Source of the DNA: Streptococcus suis
Lineage (GTDB): Bacteria; Bacillota; Bacilli; Lactobacillales; Streptococcaceae
Assembly: GCA_029593465.1 (NCBI GenBank)
Contig: JAKTNK010000001.1
Coordinates: forward strand, 124,001-188,000
Length of the DNA: 64,000 nucleotides
Direction: 5' to 3'
Part shown: piece by piece, positions 61,016 to 64,000 of the stretch
Numbering within the stretch: the stretch's first letter is position 1
Layout: each line of letters begins with the position of its first letter
Notes under the pieces: generated by a model
Databases searched by the model: none
What the model was told of the DNA's origin: nothing
What the model saw: the letters and a program-made list of their open reading frames with translations, nothing else
Position numbers and translations under genes: made by a program

Positions 61016-61417
61016 ATGAAATTTGAGTATATCTTATCTAACACAAAGCAACTAAAGCAGATGATTAACTCAAACGACCGCCTACACTTTCACAAGCAAG
61101 CGAAGATTACCAAGCAATTAAAATATCTAGCTAAAGCTGATGTACGACCAGAGGACAAGAATAGCTTTTCTGAAAGCTGTCCTTGCCAAGTGGTTGTAAC
61201 AGTGTTTAGTCCGACTAAAAGACACTTAGATCCACCAAATTTTTATCCTACAGTTAAGGCTTTGATTGACGGATACACAGAAGGTGGTTTATGGAAAGAT
61301 GATAATTATAAGATTATCCAGCGTTTATCTTTTGAGTACGGCGGTTTGAGTGGTATCAAAGGAAAGTATCGAATCGAAGTAGAGATTGAAAAAACGGAGG
61401 TAAAAAATAATGACTAA
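61016..61417 (+). CDS. RusA-like Holliday junction resolvase
   Basis: 133 residues. 'VTVFSPTKRHLDPPNFYPTVKALIDGYTEGGLWKDDN' holds the RusA acidic cluster (Asp of 'RHLDPPN', 'ALIDG', 'WKDDN'). Starts 4 bp after ssb. Resolves four-way junctions before packaging. Overlaps the next start by 8 bp. Confidence 0.82.
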   Translation: MKFEYILSNTKQLKQMINSNDRLHFHKQAKITKQLKYLAKADVRPEDKNSFSESCPCQVVVTVFSPTKRHLDPPNFYPTVKALIDGYTEGGLWKDDNYKIIQRLSFEYGGLSGIKGKYRIEVEIEKTEVKNND

Positions 61418-61910
61418 CAAAACAGTGCTGGAAGAAAAAGTTGAACAGTGGTTTATTGACCGAAATCTACACGAAGCTAACCCTGTGAAGCAATTTGAGA
61501 AATTGATGGAAGAGACAGGCGAATTGTTTGAGGGGATTGCTAAAGGCAAGACCGATTTGCTCTATGATGCGCTTGGGGATATGCAGGTTGTGCTGATTGG
61601 GTTGGAACAGCAAATTAAAAATGGCGCTCAGATTGAAGCTAGTCCGCAAGAATTGGAGTTGTTGCTGCTGGCTCATGGTCTTGGCGAAATAGCTCAGAAA
61701 CTTTACAATCATGTCTTTCATGATGAGACTCAGTTGCCATTTATTCGGCCAGAATTGCTGTTACTCCATGGGCAGATTCATGCATTAGCGATTCATAACG
61801 GAACAAGTGCGGATGATTGCTTGCAAATTGCCTATGATGAAATCAAGGATAGAAAAGGCAAAATGATTGATGGTGTATTTGTGAAAGATGGTGATTTGAA
61901 TGGCAGATAA
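61410..61910 (+). CDS. MazG-like nucleotide pyrophosphohydrolase
   Basis: 166 residues. 'FEKLMEETGELFEGIAKGK' and 'DALGDMQVVLIGLEQQ' supply the ExxE and ExxD metal ligands of the all-alpha NTP pyrophosphatase superfamily. The C-terminal half (about 85-166) is an extension with several histidines. Likely degrades (d)NTPs or alarmones during infection; exact substrate unknown. Confidence 0.78.
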   Translation: MTNKTVLEEKVEQWFIDRNLHEANPVKQFEKLMEETGELFEGIAKGKTDLLYDALGDMQVVLIGLEQQIKNGAQIEASPQELELLLLAHGLGEIAQKLYNHVFHDETQLPFIRPELLLLHGQIHALAIHNGTSADDCLQIAYDEIKDRKGKMIDGVFVKDGDLNGR

Positions 61911-62124
61911 TATAAACAATCCCAAGCATTATCAAGGTAAAGACGGTTTAGAAGCTATCGAAGTGGTTAAACAATTTATTGGTAGTTTGGAAGGTGTCAA
62001 AGGATTCTACTGGGGTAATATGATGAAGTACGTCTTGCGCTTTCAGAAAAAGAACGGTTTAGAAGATTTAAAAAAAGCGCGCAAAAATCTGGATTGGTTG
62101 ATTGAGGAGATGGAAAATGAGTGA
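61900..62124 (+). CDS. DUF3310 (SaV-like) protein
   Basis: 74 residues; 'NNPKHYQGKDGLEAIEVVKQFIG' and 'FYWGNMMKYVLRFQKKNGLEDLKKARKNLDWLIEE' are the family signatures. Short helical phage protein of unknown role, often near nucleotide-metabolism genes. Confidence 0.85.
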   Translation: MADNINNPKHYQGKDGLEAIEVVKQFIGSLEGVKGFYWGNMMKYVLRFQKKNGLEDLKKARKNLDWLIEEMENE

Positions 62125-62347
62125 ATTGGTGCGTATCGACCAAAATAATGGACTGCCACCTAAAATCGTCAAATCAAGAAGGCGTAAGCCGATGCCAGCT
62201 GAGCCACACGGCGAAGTGCTATTTGAAAATGTCAATGATTACATTGCAATCGTTGACGGTCGTCGCATTATGTTTGATAAGTTGACGAATTTAGAAGTCA
62301 ATACCGAAAATTGGTCTAAAATTGCCAGTGCGAGGAATATCAAATGA
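62117..62347 (+). CDS. Small phage protein (76 aa)
   Basis: ATG 62117 (a start at 62102 is inside the previous gene with no site). 'VKSRRRKPMPAEPHGEVLFENVNDYIAIVDGRRIMFDKLTN' is basic then beta-rich. Unknown function; overlaps both neighbours. Confidence 0.55.
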   Translation: MSELVRIDQNNGLPPKIVKSRRRKPMPAEPHGEVLFENVNDYIAIVDGRRIMFDKLTNLEVNTENWSKIASARNIK

Positions 62348-62658
62348 GACGAAGACATAAGCTGTTTGATTTAAAGCCTCTAATTTACCTCATTTTAACC
62401 GTCTGTAGCGTTTTAAGTGTCATGTTGGTATTATTTATCACACACGAAAACAAAACGCTTAGAGAGCAAAATAAGCGCCTTTCCGAGCGTGTGGTGAAAT
62501 TGCCTGATGATTTTGGTGCAGCAGGGTATATCAAAGCAGTCGGTGACGATTATATAGATGTCATTGGCTATGGGCGGTTCTTGATTGACGATGACGAGAG
62601 CCAGTTTTTGCAAGTCGGTGATAAAGCGCCGAAGTATATTTTGGAGAGAGGTAATTGA
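62344..62658 (+). CDS. DUF1372-like membrane protein
   Basis: 104 residues: one membrane span (about 12-33, 'LIYLILTVCSVLSVMLVLFI'), a short coiled coil, and a C-terminal soluble domain 'VGDDYIDVIGYGRFLIDDDESQFLQVGD'. Common in streptococcal phages in this position; role unknown. Confidence 0.65.
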   Translation: MRRRHKLFDLKPLIYLILTVCSVLSVMLVLFITHENKTLREQNKRLSERVVKLPDDFGAAGYIKAVGDDYIDVIGYGRFLIDDDESQFLQVGDKAPKYILERGN

Positions 62659-62659
62659 G

Positions 62660-63529
62660 ATGAATAAACAGGAAGCGACTAAAAAATTTGAATTGCTGAG
62701 AGATGACACGATTGAAGTGTTGGGGATAAAACTTTTTAGAATTAAAGCTCTTATTAGTTTCGACATCGTCCATGCTGGCGATTTGGGAGGATATGTGGAA
62801 AAAGCAGCAAATCTATCCCAGTGCGGCAACGCATGGGTATCCGGCAACGCACGGGTATTCGGCAACGCAGAGGTATCCGGCAACGCAGAGGTATTCGGCA
62901 ACGCATGGGTATCCGGCAACGCAGAGGTATTCGGCAACGCAGAGGTATGCGGCAACGCACAGGTATCCGGCAACGCATGGGTATCCGGCGACGCACAGGT
63001 ATCCGGCGACGCAGAGGTATGCGGCAACGCACGGGTATCCGGCAACGCACGGGTATCCGGCGACGCAGAGGTATCCGGCAACGCACAGGTATCCGGCAAC
63101 GCACAGGTATCCGGCGACGCAGAGGTATGCGGCAACGCACAGGTATCCGGCGACGCACAGGTATCCGGCAACGCACGGGTATTCGGCAACGCACGGGTAT
63201 CCGGCAACGCACAGGTATCCGGCAACGCACAGGTATCCGGCGACGCACGGGTATCCGGCAACGCACGGGTATCCGGCAACGCAGAGGTATCTCAAACATC
63301 AGATTACATTGTCTTTAAAAATACATGGTCTAGTTTTAGATGGTTTACTTATACAAAATCTAACAAAATGTGGCGTGTTGGCTGTTTTTATGGAACGGGT
63401 CAAGAATTGATTGAGAAAGCTTACAAAGACCGCGAGGTATCTGGTAAGAATTATGAGGCTTATGTCAATCTTGTTCATGAACTAGAAAAAATTGAATCTG
63501 ATGAAACGGAGATGGATGATGGACAGTAA
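62660..63529 (+). CDS. Phage protein with 26 tandem hexapeptide repeats (left-handed beta-helix)
   Basis: 289 residues from ATG 62660 (GAGAGG site); an upstream frame from 62585 is not supported. Residues 1-54 lead in with 'FRIKALISFDIVHAGDLGGYVEK'. Then 26 perfect six-residue repeats, [SCF]G[ND]A[RWEQ]V, residues 55-210, the hexapeptide pattern of left-handed beta-helices. A C-terminal domain follows ('TWSSFRWFTYTKSNKMWRVGCFYGTGQELIEKAY'). Such proteins occur in the early regions of many phages; ligand unknown. Variation is confined to three positions. Confidence 0.85.
   Translation: MNKQEATKKFELLRDDTIEVLGIKLFRIKALISFDIVHAGDLGGYVEKAANLSQCGNAWVSGNARVFGNAEVSGNAEVFGNAWVSGNAEVFGNAEVCGNAQVSGNAWVSGDAQVSGDAEVCGNARVSGNARVSGDAEVSGNAQVSGNAQVSGDAEVCGNAQVSGDAQVSGNARVFGNARVSGNAQVSGNAQVSGDARVSGNARVSGNAEVSQTSDYIVFKNTWSSFRWFTYTKSNKMWRVGCFYGTGQELIEKAYKDREVSGKNYEAYVNLVHELEKIESDETEMDDGQ
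62822..63289 (+). repeat. 18-bp tandem array, 26 units
   Basis: 26 x 18 bp = 468 bp, unit GGTATCCGGCAACGCAGA (one phase). Within units only a few bases vary; the others are identical. GC-rich in an AT-rich element. No stop codon in any of several frames, so long spurious ORFs appear on both strands. Confidence 0.95.
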
Positions 63530-63599
63530 TACAGCAGAAGTTATCTTGGGCGTCGTTTTTATCATAGCTATAGTCATTATGAACAGAGGTAGAAAATGA
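63519..63599 (+). CDS. Tiny membrane protein (26 aa)
   Basis: MDSNTAEVILGVVFIIAIVIMNRGRK: one membrane span. Overlaps both neighbours (11 bp and 4 bp). Confidence 0.45.
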   Translation: MDSNTAEVILGVVFIIAIVIMNRGRK

Positions 63600-63991
63600 A
63601 AAATAAATTATTAGCATTAGTTAGTTTAATTTTAGCTATCATTGCGTTAGCAGCGTGTGGTCGTGAAGCAAGTAAAGTGTCAGAGAATATCAGTAAAGAA
63701 GCAGATAACTTCAATGTTAGACGTAGAGTTACCGTTATCAACACACGGACAGATAAAGTTGAATTTACAGTAACAGGTCTGATTTCTGTTGATACTTCAA
63801 GCAAGCGTAAGTTAGTTGTGATTGCAGAAGTGGCAAAAGGCAAATACAAAAAGCATCTGATTAACATGACAGAGTGGAATATGTATGTCGTTGAGGACGT
63901 CACGGAAGGCACGAAAGTTAATAAATACCGCTATGAAGTTGAGTATATGCCAGAGAGTATTATTCCAGTTACGATTACTAATAAGGAGTAA
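63596..63991 (+). CDS. Phage lipoprotein
   Basis: 131 residues. Signal peptide with lipobox ALAAC (Cys21), then a short linker and a beta-rich domain ('RVTVINTRTDKVEFTVTGLISV', 'LVVIAEVAKGKYKKHLINMTEW'). Surface lipoproteins of temperate phages can block superinfection; this is a candidate, not proven. A further ATG at 63992 begins a gene that leaves the window. Confidence 0.75.
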   Translation: MKNKLLALVSLILAIIALAACGREASKVSENISKEADNFNVRRRVTVINTRTDKVEFTVTGLISVDTSSKRKLVVIAEVAKGKYKKHLINMTEWNMYVVEDVTEGTKVNKYRYEVEYMPESIIPVTITNKE

Positions 63992-64000
63992 ATGATGCGG

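Noticed and set aside
62822-63289. CRISPR array
   Set aside because: Units are contiguous 18-mers without spacers and lie inside a coding frame.
62754-63410. Long ORFs of 160-212 codons in other frames and on the minus strand over the hexapeptide array
   Set aside because: The 18-bp unit lacks stop codons in several frames; only the 62660 frame has a ribosome site, non-repeat ends and a known fold pattern.
48724-64000. Complete prophage or ICE
   Set aside because: Only the left arm is present; no structural, lysis or conjugation genes are visible, so the element type cannot be settled.
1-64000. tRNA or rRNA genes
   Set aside because: I saw no cloverleaf-like or rRNA-like segment in the intergenic regions.

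Overview
The window reads as a Streptococcus chromosome (low GC, strong Shine-Dalgarno sites, TTGACA/TATAAT promoters, and typical streptococcal blocks: cdaR-glmM, pepS, obgE, the glnPQ fusion transporter, uvrB, malXFG/malR, an S. mutans-type msm locus, mnmE). A pyogenic-group species is likely, but I cannot fix the species from this sequence.

Layout. 1-4402: housekeeping genes (3' part of cdaR, glmM, an RsuA-type pseudouridine synthase, pepS). 4487-17443: a 12.9-kb segment bracketed by a 17-bp direct repeat. It holds a decayed IS3-family element, a decayed ISLre2-like element and a LacI-controlled sugar-acid/pentulose locus: UlaE/UlaF-like epimerases, a LacI repressor, a predicted cytoplasmic beta-propeller, a 2-hydroxyacid dehydrogenase, a galactitol-type PTS IIC without visible IIA or IIB, an amidohydrolase, a LyxK-like kinase and a second TIM-barrel epimerase. 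17508-27588: a DUF4044 protein, obgE, two CPBP proteases (one broken), a P-loop kinase-like protein, glnPQ, uvrB and a GNAT acetyltransferase. 27787-36811: the maltodextrin locus malG-malF-malX / malR / malQ-glgP, where malQ and glgP form one reading frame and inverted repeats sit inside promoters. 37009-39020: an aminotransferase and an amino-acid-binding lipoprotein. 39280-47157: msmR, aga, msmEFG and gtfA, without msmK or dexB. 47332-48699: mnmE.

48724 to the right edge: the left arm of a prophage or related integrated element inserted beside the 5' end of mnmE. It carries an integrase, an Abi_2 (AbiD/F) HEPN protein preceded by its own small structured RNA, a CI-like S24 repressor with operators, a Cro-like protein, many tiny ORFs, a complete Fst/par-like type I toxin-antitoxin locus, a second antisense-type small RNA with consensus promoter and terminator, a replisome organizer with a 45-bp tandem repeat, RecT/Bet, DUF1351, SSB, RusA, MazG-like, DUF3310 and a protein built of 26 perfect hexapeptide repeats. 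The right end of the element lies outside the window.

How the genes work together. In the island, LacI-type operators (GTTAAACGATTAAC) and a cre site indicate induction by substrate and repression by glucose. The epimerases and kinase should funnel L-xylulose or a related sugar acid into D-xylulose 5-phosphate; the first steps are unclear. The mal and msm importers both lack an ATPase gene here and probably share an MsmK-type ATPase encoded elsewhere. In the prophage, the least-described parts are RNA-based: the Abi-linked RNA, the Fst-like RNA pair and the 81-nt minus-strand RNA.
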